64,000 nt of DNA, from contig NC_063073.1 of NCBI RefSeq assembly GCF_022605165.1, forward strand, positions 1,302,001 to 1,366,000, read 5' to 3'. The stretch comes from Purpureocillium takamizusanense (lineage: Eukaryota; Ascomycota; Sordariomycetes; Hypocreales; Ophiocordycipitaceae). Positions 20,598-32,936 of this stretch are shown in pieces. The notes beneath the pieces are model-generated. The model was not told the origin of the DNA and did not search any database. It was given only the letters and a program-made list of their open reading frames with translations. Position 1 is the first letter of the stretch. Every line of letters begins with the position of its first letter. The position numbers and the translations under genes were made by a program.

Positions 20598-23548
20598 GGT
20601 GTCTGTCTAACGTGTCGGGTATAATGCGACTGAAAAAGATTCTTATCTCTGTCGGTCGTCAAGTCAGGTTGACGGACTTGGTGCGTGCTGTAGAGACTGT
20701 TGTTGCCAACGTTGTGATTGTTGTTGTTGTCGCCGTGTTTGCGGGTATAAGACTCTGGTCAACAGGTTTGTGCGGCGTGTGTGTGTTGTTTGGCGTAGCG
20801 GCCGACAAGATTTGAACAAGGAATGTGAACACACGAGATAGTCCTGCTCGCGATGTGTTTGGGTTGAAAAAAAAAGGAGTGTGACCTGCTTAACGATGGG
20901 TCGAAAGAATGTTTTTGTTGCGGGAGGGAGAGAAAGGGACAGAACGGGGGTCGAGGAAGGGGGGGGGAGAGGAGGTTAATGGGGGACGGGAGGCCGACGA
21001 ACTAAAAAGGAACGCGCGGTTTCCTCAGCTGAAGCGATGGGGGGACGACGGGGCCGGCGAGCGGCAGCCATCCGCGAGCGAGGTGGGCGGCGTGGGACGA
21101 CGCACGAGCGAGTTGAGTGCTGCCATCGATCACGGCATGAGAAGCCGGGTGTCCTGTGGCTTCGTTTCGGCGCGGGAAGCCAGCGGCGGCGGCGCTGGGC
21201 CCGAAGGGGCATGGGCGCGGCGACAAGGGGGGGGGGGGGATATTGGTTGCGTGGGTGGTCCCAAGGGGGGGGGAATGGATGGATGGATCGATAGATGGAT
21301 ACGCAGATTCATGGGGACCCGCTCACCCTCGCTGACTGTCACTTGTGACTCGTGAGAGGGAAAGGGCGTTCGAGAGAGAAAAGGCCACGGCCAAGTTGCG
21401 AGCCAATTGCAGGGCTCCTCCACCAGACCCGACGGCCGACCCGGTGTAGCTAGGAAGGTGTGAGCTGGCAGTCTGCCTGGGCTTCCCCTGCCGTCGCCCC
21501 TGCCGTGCCCAGCTCGGGATTGCGAATGCTGCCCAGCCCTGCCCAGGACCGGGACTGGGATCAGGAGGCACCGCTACCTTGGGTGCCATGCCCTGGATGG
21601 ATGCCCTGGAAGGTTGCCGACATGTCTGCGCTACCACCACACAGTCCACACCACCCACCGTCCACTCGCCCACAGGCCGCTCCCCCTCCCCCCCTTTCAC
21701 GCCCTCTGTCCAATCCCCTCGCCTCTGTGCCTGGCCCGGTCTGGCCTGGCGTCCAAGGAAAGAAAAAACTACACTCGGCGACCTATCTGTGCGTTTTCTT
21801 TCAAAAGGTAGTGGTGGTGGTGTGGAGGGTGACGATGGCAACCACCACAGTGTGCCTACCCGTATCTGCCGCTCACCCGCTGGGCTTTCTCCCGTCCCCT
21901 GGTGTCTGTGCCCGCCTGTGCTCGGCAGGGCACGGCAGGGAATCCAGCTCATCAGCATGGCCGCACAGGGCTGGGAGGGGTTTCGAAACGGCGGGGGCGT
22001 CCGCCGCCGTGCCGCTCCGTCGCGCAGACACCGCCCGGTGCACCCGCTCACATGGAACTTCCCATTTGCTACTGCTCGAAACCGAGCGACAGGTAACTAC
22101 TAAGTTACTGAAGCCCCTGATTGCCTGGCTGACATGCCCCGGCTGTCTGGCTGTCGGAGCTGAAGCCGACCCTCGTCTTCGCCCGTTTTGCGCCCTGGTC
22201 TCAATCGCTTGGTGATTGGGCATGCTGAACGGTGGGGCCCGAACGGTCGACCCGCTGGCGACTGTTTACTTGGTGCTCCTGCAGTACCAAGGCCAGGCAA
22301 GGTTCCCACCAGGGCCGCCACCGAAAAAAATCAAACTGCCTCAGGCACAGTGCTAGTGCTAGGTAATAGATTTGTTACCCGTCCGCCAAACACTGGTGGT
22401 GCGCTGGCGAATCCGGGCCGCTGGACTGGACTGGCCTCGCCGCTGCTGACTCGTCCGCCGGCCGCTGGACCTGCAGCCGCTCCTCAGGGGCCCAGCCAAT
22501 GAGAACCTGCAAGTCCCTGAAGGCGTCCGCTCACACGGCGCCCAAACCAAGCCAAACTTGGAGGCATCCAACCAAGCAACGCCGCTCCAAAGGCGTCTTC
22601 CTTTTGCGCCCTGGACTTGGGTGGGTGGGGTTTTGCAGCACGATAAAAAAAACGCTGCACTGCAAGTTTTTCCCCCTTCACCTCGCGCCGCAGATGTGGT
22701 TATGTGGGTGGTCTGGGTCTGCATCGTGGTCACCGCACACCACTGCACTGACTTGGTGGCCCGCATCGCGTCCCGGTCTGCGCTCACTTCGAGTCAGCGC
22801 TCTGGCTGCTGTCCGCACCGAGCCACCCAGCGACTTGTTCCACCTGCAATGCGTGCGCACTTTAACTTCGTGGACCGCCGTGGCCGGCCCAGAGGCAGGA
22901 TCCCGTCTCGACACCGGGACCAGCACGTGCCCCCCACGTCTCCTTTGTTCCCTCCGAGGCTGGAACGCAAGGCGTACTTGACGGTAGAGAGTGCCCTAGC
23001 TACTGCACTGTACCCAAATTTGACCCTGGTGGCTGGGTTCCTCATTTCGCTGTGATTGCTACCGTATCTTTGTATACGACATGATACGATACAGCACATG
23101 CAATGCTGGATAGCTGGCCGTGAGCCTGCTCACAAACGTCTGCTTTGCTACCCCAGCGTCGACACGCTTGTCGGGGATCACACCTCACAGTGCAAGTTCG
23201 CGTGCGCTGCGTTGAGGCCTCGGCGCCTTGCAAAAAGTGGCTGCGAATGGCTCCTTTTGTTGCGACAGACTCCCCTTTGTAAATCCTTTTGCATGTCGTT
23301 GGCCCAGCCTCGCGCTGTGACAGGTCGATGCCGGCCCATCTCGGGCGCAAATTGGTCGACGTGTTCTGCGCCATGGCGCCTGCCTGCAGCCTACCTGGAT
23401 ACTTGAGCCAACCACCAGTTTCGGTGCCGACGTTGTGCAGACAAACGTGGTTGCGTGGCCCGCCGCTCGATGTGGTCTCAGACCTCGTACCTCGTGGGCG
23501 TTGCACGGCGCGGGGAAGCACATGATCACGGGGCACTCATGTCTCTCA
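20598..23548. other. 3 kb non-coding region
   Basis: Lies between two minus-strand genes, so it holds the promoter of the expansin-like gene and the 3' flank of EFM6. Open frames on both strands show no family resemblance. A GATGG tandem stretch near 21274-21300 and G-runs near 21229-21239 and 21266-21275 are present. Confidence 0.5.
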
Positions 23549-24647
23549 TCAACTCCTCACTGTCGTATTGCTGCTGCAATGGCCATTGGCCTCCTTGCTG
23601 GCGCTTCCGTTGGCCTTGGTCGCCACCCGTTTGCTCCTAAAGCTGAACAGGAACAACGACTGGCGCGAAAACACCGGCCTGTCCTCGTCGAATAGCTCTT
23701 CGACAACAAATGCCTTCTTCGCCATCTTGACAAACTGCAAGTCCGCCCGCCGGCGCTTCTTGAAACAAAAGTAGACGATGGCATCCTCGTTCAGGACAAA
23801 CAGGTCCTTGAGTGTCTGCATGAGCAGTGGGAACGCGGGCTCGAAGTAGACGCACTCTGCTGCAAGTATGACGTTTGGCCTCTGTTGCACGACGGTATCT
23901 GGCAGCGGCTCTCCCCTATGTGCGAGGGTGATCAGACCATCACACGTCAGAAAATGTCTCGCCATGCTCACATATCACTTGTCAATGAAAACGGAAGGAT
24001 AACGCACCAGTTGAGCACTAGAGCGCTGGCCCTCGCGTCCACCTCGTTGAGCCGAATGTTGTGCTGCATCAGCTCCAGCATCTCATCTTGGTCCGTTAGA
24101 AGCAGCCGGCTGCGACCTTCGCGTCCGCCACAGGCCAGAGCGACTGCCAATCCGACCAGGCCACCGCCAGCTCCGAGTTCCAGTCTGCATGGGCACACAA
24201 CCCCTCAGTCAGCAAAAAGGCCATTTCCTACGAACTATGCTTGCCCGGCTGTGACGCTGCACCAGCGGCAACGGGCGAAGCGGCACCTGCTCGGGAGAGC
24301 GTGCTTTCCGGAATATCCGAACAAGTGGTGTCAAGGACGTACATTCTTGCATCTTCGAGTTCCCCTCGATGGTACCGTAGCATGTGTTTCCCAAGCACCA
24401 GACCTGCAGGCCACGTCTGGCCCCCGCATCCCGAACGGACGTCCTCGCGCACCCTGAGCGGCCGCTCGAGCTGGCCGTCGAAATCGATGTCGCTGTTACC
24501 GGCCAGCTTGAGGCTGGGCAGAGGCGTCAGGTCCTCGCTTACGGCAACGGGATCCAGCTCGGGCGACGACGAGCGGCTCATGGCGACGATTTCGACCGCG
24601 GGGATGCTGGCGGAGGCGATGCCAGCCGTGGTCGTGGTTGTGCTCAT
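23549..24647 (-). CDS. EFM6: Protein-lysine N-methyltransferase, EFM6-like (METTL21/family 16)
   Basis: SAM-dependent methyltransferase; yeast Efm6 monomethylates Lys390 of elongation factor eEF1A. Three exons, 24647-24343, 24184-24008 and 23915-23549, give 282 residues with consistent phases. The SAM-binding motif I LELGAGGGLVGLAVAL starts right after the first junction (about 103-118); an acidic motif II follows (LLLTDQDEML), and the family-16 post-motif is ECVYFEPAFPLL. Upstream, GGQTWPAGLVLGKHML is the typical pre-motif of METTL21-like enzymes. It is transcribed away from AXL2, with about 1.7 kb between. Family 16 membership is strong; assignment to Efm6 rather than another METTL21 member rests on the ECVYFEPAF motif. 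Confidence 0.82.
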
Positions 24648-26312
24648 GATCTACTGTCACACAAAGCAGGCGCTGTCACGGCAAAGCATTTGGTCTGAAG
24701 GCTGAATCGAACTGAACAATGGCCTTCGACGAGAGGCAATCACAAGGCGGAAGGAGAGGAAGGTGCAGCGCAGTTGCAAGTGGCAATTGTTGGCGACACC
24801 TGGCAGGTACAAAAAATGCAGCTTCGCTCTTTCCGCAACAAACGGCGTTGATTTTTTTTGTCGCCCCTCGCCTGACCTTGGAGGTCCCTGCGGTTCCTTC
24901 AGGGTCACTTTCCATTTTTCCCACGCCTTCGAGGTTCTGGACTGCGGTCCAGACCCTCAAGTAATTGTGCGAGCGCAGCCTATCGTTGGTCATCTCCGGC
25001 GTGCTGTTACTGCTGTCGTGATATGTGCCGCAAAAGTACTAACAGTTCTGATAAGCACTCTGCACCGTCATGACTGGCTGGAGCCGCAACACCAAGCCAG
25101 TCGTCGCCATACGAACATCACACCGCCATCGAACGTCCGGGGGGCGACGTCGCCATGGGCAAACCCTCCGAGCTGCAAAATCTCCAGGCGTTATGACAAT
25201 TTTGTTCCATCTCTTCGCATGCGACCGCTCCCGTTCCGGTGTCGAGGTTGTGGCCCCAGCCGCTCGCACCTTGAGAACACCCGAGAGCATAGAGTCGACA
25301 GGCAAATGACTCTGCGTAAGATTCATCAACTCGGACGATCGGTCTCATTGTTCGGCGCCCATCTCCAGCGGCGGCTTGGCCTGCATGTCGTGAAGCCAGT
25401 CCGCTGGCATCTGCTCATGTTCGCGCATAGCGTCATGCACGCCAGCCGCCCCCTCGCTGCGCTCGACATGGTCGTCTTAGCAACGAATTGATCCCAGTGT
25501 CGAATGTGTATCGAATTTTTCTGCATAAAATGGTCTACTTGATCTATTCATTTTGGTGGATCACCGCGCTGGGTTCTTGCGTACCTTTGACGCAAGGGAG
25601 GCATCGATTCGACGGTGGGCCACAAGCATGGTGACCATGAGGCGGCTAGCCAGCACGCTCGACGATAGCGATCAACTCCCTTAAATCTCTTGGAGAAAAC
25701 GAAGCCCATTTACGCGGTCGCGTCTTCTACATTTGGTCGACTTCAATGGCATCACGTCATTGACGCCGGCCACAGCCCTCCAGCATCGGACAGCCGCCGC
25801 CGTCGTCCAAAGCCGTTGTGTCTCACCCTTCAACCTCCCCCGTCTGGAGGAGGCGCCCTTTGGAATGTCCAAGCCAGCCTCCCGTGGGCTCCGTGCTACT
25901 GCGTGGCCTGCCCCGTCCCGCCCCTGCCAGGCCGGCTGTCTACCCTCCCTGCCGACGCGGAATTCAATGCAGAACGAGACATTCGTCTCTGGCCATCATG
26001 GGACATGCATTTCTCTGCGACCACTTAATAGCGTCCTCGGCCTGCACAATGGGAGACCCCGCGGCCTCTTTGTCTGAGGAATGAAGGGGGCTGTATGGCC
26101 AGGCCGGCCAGCCATCGACTTGGTCCCTGTTGGAAGATGCTGCCCCTCGCGCGTCCATCCATGTGTGTGTTCACTATGTTCCGATCTCCTGTCCGCGTTG
26201 CCCAGTGACTGTTCCTCTTCTCTTCTCTTCCAACATCGCTTGTTCTGGATGGCGACGTGAGAACCTCGCGGCTTCAGCATCTTGCGCTTCCTCGCGCAAC
26301 AGTCGTGAGAAG
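24648..26312. other. Divergent promoter region of EFM6 and AXL2
   Basis: No gene supported. An open frame in phase with AXL2 extends to 26130 but has no ATG before 26313, so it is taken as leader. Confidence 0.5.
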
Positions 26313-29060
26313 ATGGCGTCGCTACCGACGACTCTCGCGATCCTGTTCCTCGCTCAGGTGGCAAGCTGCCAGCCCTCCATCTCATTCCCCTTTAACGCGC
26401 AGCTGCCCCTCGCCGCCCGGATAGACGAGTTCTTCTCATATTCTTTCTCGCCATATACCTTTACATCCGGCTCCAAAATCACATACTCGCTCGGCAACGG
26501 CCCAAGCTGGCTGTCGATCGAGAGCAGCACACGGCGGCTGTATGGGACGCCGAGAGACTCCGATGTTGCCAAAGGCGAAGTCGTGGGCCAGCCCGTTGAC
26601 ATCATCGCAACGGACAGCACGGGCTCGACAACCATGAGCGCCACCGTGGTGGTATCTCGAAGTCCGCCGCCAACGCTACAGGTTCCGCTTTCAAAGCAAA
26701 TCGAGAATTTCGGCAAGTTCTCGGCTCCGTCATCCATCCTCTCGTACCCATCGACGCCGTTCAAGTTCAAATTCGACCGGGATACGTTCGGCAAGGCAGG
26801 GCTCAACTACTACGCGACTTCGGGCAACAGCAGTCCCCTGCCCGCCTGGGTCAAATTCGATGCCAGCACACTCACCTTCTCTGGCCAAACGCCTCCATTC
26901 GAGTCGTTAGTTCAGCCACCGCAGACGTTCGACCTACAGCTAGTCGCTTCCGACGTTGTCGGCTTCTCTGCCGCATCACTTTCCTTCTCCATTGTCGTTG
27001 GCAGTCACAAGCTCACGGCGAATAATCCGATCGTCACTCTCAATGCGAGCCGCGGCTCTGAGCTCACGTACGACGGCTTGGAAAAGGGGATTCAGCTGGA
27101 CGGGAAACAAGTTGGCTCAGGCGACGTGGACGTTACAACCAGCAACATCCCGAAGTGGCTTTCCTGGGACCCGAAAACGCTCAAGCTTCAAGGCACTCCG
27201 GGGCCGGGTGATCACTCGAGCAACTTTACCGTCAGTTTCCACGACCCTTTTGCCGATTCCTTGGATGTCATCGTCATCGTCAATGTGGCATCCGGTCTTT
27301 TTGAGTCTACCCTCGGCGACCTGCAAGTCCAGCCAGGGGCCGACTTCAGTGTCGACTTGAGCAAATATTTCAAGACCCCAGACGACGTGCAAATCAAGGT
27401 CACCACCAGCCCAAGCGAGGACTGGCTCAAGGTCGACGGCTTGAAGCTCTCTGGCCGGGTACCGCGAACCGCGAAGGGCGCGTTCAAGCTCACCATTGAG
27501 GCTTCATCGAAGAGCTCTTCTCTCAAGGAAACAGAGACGGTCGGTGTGGAGTTCCTTGCTGTAGACGGGACTACTGCTACAATGACAACAGCTTCCGCGA
27601 CATCGACATCCGCCACGGCAGCGCCGACTCAGACCAACTCAACGGTTGCAGACTCTACAGACGCTCCGACCTCTGGCCACATGAGCACAAGCCAGATACT
27701 GCTGGCCACCATCATTCCGATCATCTTTATCACTATCCTCCTAATGGCTCTCGTCTGCTTCTTCCGGCGACGCCGCGCCCATAATAACTACCTGTCTAAG
27801 AGATATCGCCGCAACATCTCGAGCCCACTCCCCAATACTTCCCACAGCACCGGGTCGGACCCATCGATGCGCGAAATCGAGCACATGGCGGGTGTCGCGC
27901 ACACGGAGACTCACATGCCCAAGACTCCCAACGAGGGGTATACCGTGGTTCACTCCGACAACTCCCATTCATCCCTGCGGCCGTCGTCAGAGACTCTGGG
28001 GCAAATTTCCGATCCCGAGTTGCCTCGCGCGCTTCTGGCATCCTCCGTTAGGACCGCGACCTCCCGAGGCCTGGATGGCTCCTCCACCGGCGATGACAAC
28101 CGGCAATCGTGGATTACAGTTGAGGGAGACGCTGCAACGACCGCCGCCCGAAGCATCAAGTCTGCACGCACCAACATGTCAGAGGCAACATTTGCAGGAC
28201 CTGCTCACCAAGTCCTGCCTACGCCGAGTTTCCTCGCCGAGTCCCGTAACGACGACTTCCGATCAGGTCTGGACTTTACTATACCTTCCTTGGGAGACAT
28301 GGAACACGTACCGCCCGGAACCGCAGTGGAATACAAGCCGCCAAAGCGAATTGGCTCCCACCAGAGCCTGGACGCCCGCTCCACGATCACTTCGAGTTCG
28401 GCAGCCCTGCCTACCGGCTTCGAGAGCATGCAGAAGACGGTGCTCACAGAAGACGCATCCGCGCCAAACTGGGAGACGTTAGCCGAGAGCGAGGTCGGCG
28501 ACACGGCCTCCCAGCTGAGAAAGCCGGACAGAGCATTCCTGGGCTCCCAGCCCGCAGAATCCAGTCAGCTCTACGGCGCGGACTCGGCCATGCTGAGCAG
28601 GGAGCTGACGGGAGACGTTTCGTTCGGCTCTTCGGAGAACTGGCGCGTCATCGGCCGCCAAGGCACGGTGACGAGCCGCCCGAGCCCCTCATACAAGTCC
28701 CTCGTCGAGTCGGCGCCCTTCCACCCCTCCCGGCCGAGCACCGCCAGGGACGGCGCCCGACCCGGCGAGCGAGCCAGCCCCGACCCCACCTCCTCCAGCC
28801 AGTGGACCGGTGACGACGCGCTCCCATCGCGGCCGATCCGGCCGTCCATCAGTCTCGTCCCCAAGGATAGCGGCGACGAGGACGACGAGCAGGACGAAGG
28901 GCACGCGAGCGCCGCCGCCGCCGCACCGTTGCCGCACAACACGAGCGAGTTCGCGTCGTCGATAGCCCTCGAGCCGCCGACGTTGCCCATGACGTGGAGC
29001 AGGGACCAGTCGGGGAACCAGCTGTCGGACGGGAGCGGGAGCTTCAAGGTGTTTTTGTGA
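26313..29060 (+). CDS. AXL2: Axl2/Bud10-like plasma membrane protein with cadherin-like domains
   Basis: Axl2 marks polarity sites in yeast; filamentous orthologues act in septation and conidiation. Intronless, 915 residues from the first in-phase ATG at 26313. A signal peptide (about 1-20, ending ASC) is followed by repeated dystroglycan/cadherin-like Ig folds: YSLGNGPSWLSIESSTRRLYGTP near 60-85, then similar WVKFDASTLTFSGQTP, WLSWDPKTLKLQGTP and WLKVDGLKLSGRVP units, spaced about 100 residues apart. A Thr/Ser-rich linker leads to one TM helix (about 461-485) and a FRRRR stop-transfer. The 430-residue cytoplasmic tail is Ser/Pro-rich and probably disordered. Signal, four-repeat layout and TM agree with the Axl2 family. 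Confidence 0.88.
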   Translation: MASLPTTLAILFLAQVASCQPSISFPFNAQLPLAARIDEFFSYSFSPYTFTSGSKITYSLGNGPSWLSIESSTRRLYGTPRDSDVAKGEVVGQPVDIIATDSTGSTTMSATVVVSRSPPPTLQVPLSKQIENFGKFSAPSSILSYPSTPFKFKFDRDTFGKAGLNYYATSGNSSPLPAWVKFDASTLTFSGQTPPFESLVQPPQTFDLQLVASDVVGFSAASLSFSIVVGSHKLTANNPIVTLNASRGSELTYDGLEKGIQLDGKQVGSGDVDVTTSNIPKWLSWDPKTLKLQGTPGPGDHSSNFTVSFHDPFADSLDVIVIVNVASGLFESTLGDLQVQPGADFSVDLSKYFKTPDDVQIKVTTSPSEDWLKVDGLKLSGRVPRTAKGAFKLTIEASSKSSSLKETETVGVEFLAVDGTTATMTTASATSTSATAAPTQTNSTVADSTDAPTSGHMSTSQILLATIIPIIFITILLMALVCFFRRRRAHNNYLSKRYRRNISSPLPNTSHSTGSDPSMREIEHMAGVAHTETHMPKTPNEGYTVVHSDNSHSSLRPSSETLGQISDPELPRALLASSVRTATSRGLDGSSTGDDNRQSWITVEGDAATTAARSIKSARTNMSEATFAGPAHQVLPTPSFLAESRNDDFRSGLDFTIPSLGDMEHVPPGTAVEYKPPKRIGSHQSLDARSTITSSSAALPTGFESMQKTVLTEDASAPNWETLAESEVGDTASQLRKPDRAFLGSQPAESSQLYGADSAMLSRELTGDVSFGSSENWRVIGRQGTVTSRPSPSYKSLVESAPFHPSRPSTARDGARPGERASPDPTSSSQWTGDDALPSRPIRPSISLVPKDSGDEDDEQDEGHASAAAAAPLPHNTSEFASSIALEPPTLPMTWSRDQSGNQLSDGSGSFKVFL

Positions 29061-29597
29061 GAGTGAGAGCGAGAGTGAGAAAGGTCGAAAGCGAGCACTT
29101 ATCCCCCCATCCCCAACCCCAACCCTATCCCATCCTTTTTCCATACATGTTTTCATTTGTGCCCGTACAATGTACAACCAACCGCTAGATACCAGCAGCA
29201 TTGCAGCATTGTCCATTTGTCAGTCATCTAGAGGGGATACCAAAAGGCAACGAGGTCCTTGTCTGGCTTTTTCGAGTATCGCTACCCCTATTACCAAACT
29301 CTTCTAATACCAACTTTGATCAAGTCCATTCATTCACAGACCCGTCTTTTGCATGACTTGCCGGACCTTTATGTGATTCAGCAGTGCTTTGTATGCCGAG
29401 ATGGCTGCGTGACCGCTTCAATAACCCCTCATGTCATGTCTGTATAATATCGAATATCGCTACGTATGCGTCTCCTAGGACAGCAATGTGAAAACGCCAA
29501 GACACGTCTAAAATCGCCTCCTAGAGAGCCAATGATTTCGTGACCGCTGTATCATCACACCAAATAAAAAACGCTATTCCTCCACGAGCCCGACGTC
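29061..29597. other. Tail-to-tail 3' region of AXL2 and the CorA-like gene
   Basis: AT-richer than the flanking genes; no ORF of note. Confidence 0.55.
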
Positions 29598-31141
29598 TCA
29601 CTTGGTATTCCACGTGCTGTACATGGTCTGCACCCTCGGGTCCATGGTCCGCCTCCTCCGCGCGAGGTAATGCCCCTCCGCCTCCTCCAAGTTGCGCTCC
29701 TTCTCGCTCTGGGCGTAGTTCAGCGCCGCTGCCTTGCCCTCCAATTTGCGGTCCCTGTCACGCTTCTGGATATACAGCCAGAGAAAGTACAGCGTGAACG
29801 TCATGAGGGTGAGCGGTATGGTGATGGCCCAGTAGAGCCTGAACTGGGACGTCGGGCGGACGCCAATGTCGGTGCCGTGCTTGTCCGCCGCCTCCCAGTC
29901 GAAGCAGGCCGTCGAGAAGAGGGCCGAGATGAAGCTGCCGGGGAGGAAGAACATGGTGACGACGGCGAGTGTCTTCATCGAGGACGAGTCCCGGTAGCTG
30001 TGGTAGGCGATTGCGTGCGTGTCTTGGGCGAGGGCGAGGTTGCGCAGGCTGTCTTGCTGGGTAATGATGCTGAAAAGCTATCGACGCGTCAGAACGCCCG
30101 TCCGGGCACACAATGGAGGACACACAAACTTACCGCATGCACTTGGACCTCGGTCCTCTTGAGAGTATACTCGGTATCCAGGAACTGATTCTTTGACCGC
30201 TCTCGGAGTATGTCCACGTGCGACTTGAGCAAGTCGGATCCTTCTTGCGTCGACTGCTCTGCATCAAGAATCCCTCCGCGCTGAGTCTGGATTTGCTGCA
30301 TGCGGCTTTCTTCTTCAGCAAGCATTTTCAGAATCCAATCAAGCACCCTCTCTAGGCTCTTCGTCTTCCTCATCGTGCTGGCAAGTTTGGCGGCGCTCCC
30401 GCTGGTCTGCGCGGACAGCTCGCCGAGCTCCTCCTCGGCTGGCTTGTCGGCCTGCCTGCTAGTAAATGTCGAGTACCCCGTTCGCTTCTCGATTTTGCGG
30501 ATCTGTACTTTGATGTCTCCGTTTGACTTGTCGATCTGGGTACCGAGGAGGAGGGCGAGGGCGAATGCAGGGAACATCGGATTGCGACAGATGTTAAGGT
30601 CCCACGACATGTTGAGGCACTGCTGCAAGCCGGCCTTCTCATCTCTCTGGACAAACATGATGCAGTTTGTGATGGGAGGCGGCCCATCTGGCGTGATCGA
30701 GCGGGTATGTGACCACAGGGCGGCGAGCTTAGGGACGTAGCAGATTGAGTATGCGCGGCTGTCCAGGGCCGGGTTCGATGAGCGAGGCGGAAATGCTGTC
30801 ACGCCGGATATGAGGGAGCGCGAGTACCCGTGAGCAACTTTCAAGCCCAACTTGCCAAGGAGCTCATCTTGGACCGCCTCTGATATGTTGATAGTCTTAT
30901 CCAGGACACTGATCTCTGCCCAAATAACTCGCAAGATAACCGACTCTTCTTGATCGCCCAAGCCGCGGGTTCGTTGAGACAGCCAACGATTGATGCCCCC
31001 AGCCTCGACGGTCTGGCTCTTGACCGAGATCTTGCCCGAAGTTTTCTGTAGCCATAGCTCGGCGACCTTGAATGACGAGTCGTCTGTTGACTTGTAGTTC
31101 CATTGATCGAGGAAGCTGAGGTTTTGGAAGACGTCCTCCAT
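29598..31141 (-). CDS. Fungal CorA-like membrane protein
   Basis: Two exons, 31141-30134 and 30077-29598, separated by a 56 nt intron, give 495 residues. The large N-terminal soluble part ends in a long charged helix with coiled-coil character (EESRMQQIQTQRGG through RSKNQFLDTEYTLKRTEVQVHA). Two closely spaced TM helices follow (about 370-392, containing VVTMFFLPGSFISALF, and 415-439, WAITIPLTLMTFTLYFLW), then a basic, coiled tail. This matches the CorA Mg2+-channel fold as found in the many fungal CorA-like proteins. The GMN signature that defines transporting CorA proteins is not present after TM1 (STACFDW instead), so Mg2+ transport should not be assumed. Confidence 0.8.
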
Positions 31142-32936
31142 GACAGTGTGTTCCGTGGCGGGTCACAATACGGCCGTCAAGTCTGAGTGCGGAATCGCAG
31201 GCCGACTCTCCGCTCGACAATCACGCGGGGGCATGCGGCCATGAAATACGTGCAGCGCCCGGCTGAGACACGAGTGATGGATTTGTGAGGCTCTCCTGGT
31301 CTCGGATCGAGGCTGAATGGGTGGCATACGGCTCCCGCTGAACTACTGGGGACGTGCATAAGCGCCAGGCCGTCCGTTGTCTGCGGGCGGGCAGCCATCT
31401 CGCGAGCTTGTCGTACAAAACGCCACGGAGCGCCACCCGTTTTGGCGACCGACAGAGGCAAATCGCGAGGAGGAGAGTGAAGACTCATTGCCGATGCAGT
31501 TGCTCCGCCCAAAGCATCTACCCCGAGTCTACCACGAGTCTCGGCCTCAACAAGAGAACGGACAGAGTGAGCGGCATCGCGGAAGCTGCACAGCCTATTC
31601 AGCCGCGGCGGGCATGTAAGACAAGGATGAGCAGGCAGAGATGCAAGATGGGTTTCGCGGCAAGGGCCAGCAGCCTCAGTAGCAGCATCGAACCAACTGT
31701 CACGCAGTTGGGCCGGAGGCAGTGCAAGCTCGCGGCGGCGGGCCGGATCGCCGCCCACAGCAGTCGCGTGCCTCACATCTTGCAAACTGTAAATATCCCT
31801 GCCCAGGGACGAGTAAGTGACGGCGTCCTGTTCGCCTGAGGATGTCAATTTTGGTTGATGCAGCTACCTATGAAACGAAACAAGTCATGGCTGACGCGCG
31901 AGGGCGTCCCTGGAGGTCCTTGCGGGGGCGCGACCCCGTGGGCCGTCGCAGGCGGAGGGAGGCTGGGGCGAACTTGTTGGCTTCTTCTGACCATGCCATG
32001 GTGGCCACAGCGACTCGAAATGATGGTCACGGGCAGCAGCTGAACAGGTTCGCGATGCGTGGGATGGACGGATTGAGATCATGGATGGATTGGCGGTGGG
32101 CTGAGCATCACCAGCGGGCGAAAGTGCAACCCAACCCAACGTCGGTCGCACTTGCCCTGTCCATCCATCGCGGGGATGAAAAAGAGCAAGGAAGGAGGAG
32201 CTGGGGTGCCAGAAGTTCCCTCATCGGCCACATCAGACGAATCGCTCAGTCCAAGGACATCGTGTGTGCGTCAAAACTTATAAACAATTTCCTTTCCCGT
32301 TGCAGGTCTTGTCTCAGGGTTTGCCTAGGCATGAATGAACCCGTTCTTCGGATGCCAAGCCTGCGAGCCGGTCCATCGACTCCAGCCGGCCGCAGCTCCA
32401 CTGTTGGTGTCAAGCGGCGGCGGGTGCCATGCATGGCACGGTGGGTGAGGGATTGTCTGTGCAGACCGCCCGCCGTTCCTGAAATGCTCGCCGGCCGGCT
32501 CCCCGCAGCCCCGAGTCCGAACGGTAAAGCAGCTGCTCAGCCCCAATGGCTGGATGGAAAGGTCGCCTTGGTTCCCCAGTGAAGCTGGTCACCCGCGTCG
32601 ACGTGGCTTGACTGTCCACGATTGATTGCCTGCAGCGCATCCACCAGGGCCCTGGTTGCTAAGCCTCCGCCTATTACGACGACGCCTGCCGCGCTGGAGA
32701 GGAGCTGGGCTGAGTTTGAGGTGCTCGGACGCACGACCTGCTTTCTGTGCGCTGTGAGAGCTTGATCAAGGTCCTGCATACGTCATTTCTCACCCTCCCG
32801 CTTCGACAACAAACAGGCAGCACCACTGCCACAATTCTCCCTCAACAAGCACTTCCCTTCTCCGCTTCGTACGCCGCCGCCGCCGCCGCCGATACGACTT
32901 GTGAGCAGCACAGGCACTCGTGACAGTACGCCCACG
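31142..32936. other. Divergent upstream region of the CorA-like and kelch genes
   Basis: Long open frames occur on both strands (for example plus strand to 32582) but show no family resemblance. A CCG run lies at 32872-32891 just before the kelch gene. Confidence 0.5.

Noticed and set aside
31842..32582. 246-codon plus-strand open frame
   Set aside because: Starts in a divergent promoter region, with no recognisable domain and no neighbouring splice logic.
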